Source: Globisporangium splendens (taxonomy: Eukaryota > Oomycota > Peronosporomycetes > Pythiales > Pythiaceae). Taken from it: a stretch of DNA of 64,000 bases. The stretch lies in NCBI GenBank assembly GCA_006386115.1, contig VFIW01000003.1, forward strand, positions 868,001 through 932,000, read 5' to 3'. The translations under genes and the position numbers were made by a program. This document shows positions 62,967 to 64,000 of this stretch, piece by piece; the first letter of the stretch is position 1; the number at the start of each line of letters is the position of its first letter. The notes under the pieces were generated by a model, which saw nothing but the letters and a program-made list of their open reading frames with translations, did no database searches and had not been told where the DNA came from.

Positions 62967-64000
62967 GCTCAGCGCGCGAGTGAACGGAGTTGTTCACGTG
63001 GAAATGCGAATGTATTGATACCACGTACCGACTGGAGGAACGAGTTGGATTCTTCTCTCTCTCTCTCTTTCTTTCTCTCCTTGCCTCGTGCTCGCGTTTG
63101 AGATTTGCAGTCGCAGCAGCAGGCGCGGAAGCTTCCAAAGTGTCTCCTGACTCCTTCTCTTCCAGAAGCACCGGATGGAGGGATGGGTGGGCGCCTGTGC
63201 AGGAGCAGCGAATCGCGTTGTGACTGCGTCTATGCGCGCGGGCGGGCAGGCGCGCTTTCAAATCATCGCGCAGCGCATCCTCCCCACTAGAAGAGCGTTG
63301 CTGCGTTGTGAGAATTATGTGGCATGTGGCAAGACACGGCCATCTGGGGTCAGAACACGAACTGATATGGGTCTCCCACCTTTTTATTGGTGTAATACCT
63401 CTTTATGTATGGTAACGAAAAGCGCATATACTGAAATATACGAATAGAGAGTATGGAGGCTTTTAAAGTGAATATCCAGCTGGAAGCATGGGAGCTATAG
63501 AGGGCATGAGGTGGTGGAGAGTGTTTCGCGAGAGTGCAACATCGTGACGACAAAATAGCGCCAGATGGCCCTTTCCTTTCGCGGGTTCAGAATATTAGAG
63601 CATTACCTACTTTAAACAGAACACTGTTTACCTGTTCAATATACGAACAGAGTTCATCATGGCAATTTAAAGAGATATTTTGCTTGCATAGAGGGTTGGT
63701 GTTTGGATTTTCCTCACATCACCCTTCATAATACGCTGCGCCATTATTTTCCCTTTCAGATTTAGTTACCTCTTGAGATGACGTTCATCATCGTGCATAA
63801 TTTTCAGATGTGCACTTTAGTCACCACAAAAGCAGACGCTGGCTATATGGTCATCATTGACTTTCCAACGGCCGTCAGCAATCCTATCAACGCGATCTGC
63901 TGGCGAGTCATCGCACAGTAGAGGCTAAATGCCTCTCGAAATGATAGTCTGCGTGTTTGTATGTGAGCATACCAAGTATGAGATCGCCAAAATTCAATTC
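62967..64000. other. Right flank
   Basis: The first 150 bases are the leader of the START/FYVE-like gene, with a TC-run at about 63054-63078. The remainder is AT-rich without a recognisable gene. Confidence 0.5.

Noticed and set aside
1..64000. CRISPR arrays, phage or bacterial operons
   Set aside because: No regularly spaced repeats or Shine-Dalgarno-linked operons; introns and eukaryotic families show a nuclear genome.

Overview
The window looks like nuclear DNA of an oomycete (Phytophthora/Pythium group). The evidence is a compact, GC-rich gene layout with few short GT-AG introns (most 72-100 nt). There are oomycete-type core promoters (GCTCATTYYNCAWTTT-like) ahead of secreted-enzyme genes. 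The gene families also fit: an AA17 pectin lytic polysaccharide monooxygenase, PL3 pectate lyases, a four-cysteine Kazal inhibitor, a PH-FYVE-like-PI4K and a START/FYVE-like protein. No rRNA, tRNA or CRISPR was seen.

Layout. 1-6.5 kb: a gene remnant, a WrbA-type quinone reductase, an intact AA17 LPMO and an inverted disabled LPMO copy. 8-16 kb: PH-FYVE-like-PI4-kinase, a decayed kinesin-like locus, a DUF4203 membrane protein and an unresolved minus-strand coding region. 15.7-25 kb: a gene-dense housekeeping block with a secreted HAD phosphatase, a GT8 glycosyltransferase, an Fe-ADH-like mitochondrial dehydrogenase with lost metal ligands, ProRS with a fused editing domain, a Kazal inhibitor and medium-chain acyl-CoA dehydrogenase. 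25.7-31 kb: three PL3 pectate lyases, two encoding the same protein in inverted orientation. 31-39 kb: a small Cys-rich surface protein, a three-exon gene of unknown function and a nearly complete LINE (endonuclease-RT-zinc knuckle-RNase H) with two in-frame TAG stops. 39-43 kb: decayed host genes and an inverted 5'-truncated purple acid phosphatase fragment. 43-64 kb: three full purple acid phosphatases, a bZIP factor with an altered basic region, a TAF5-like remnant, Trm6 and a START/FYVE-like protein.

Biological theme. The window mixes housekeeping genes with a secreted arsenal that would act on plant walls and apoplast (pectin LPMO, pectate lyases, protease inhibitor, phosphatases). The strongest structural signal is that all three secreted-enzyme families carry a close, inverted, nearly identical second copy (AA17 527 bp, PL3 about 850 bp, PAP 555 bp). 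This suggests recent local inverted duplication with gene conversion, and the potential to form hairpin transcripts. I see no wholly new multi-gene system. The most unusual individual proteins are the ligand-less Fe-ADH homologue, the bZIP with both invariant basic-region residues replaced, and the P-loop-less kinesin remnant.
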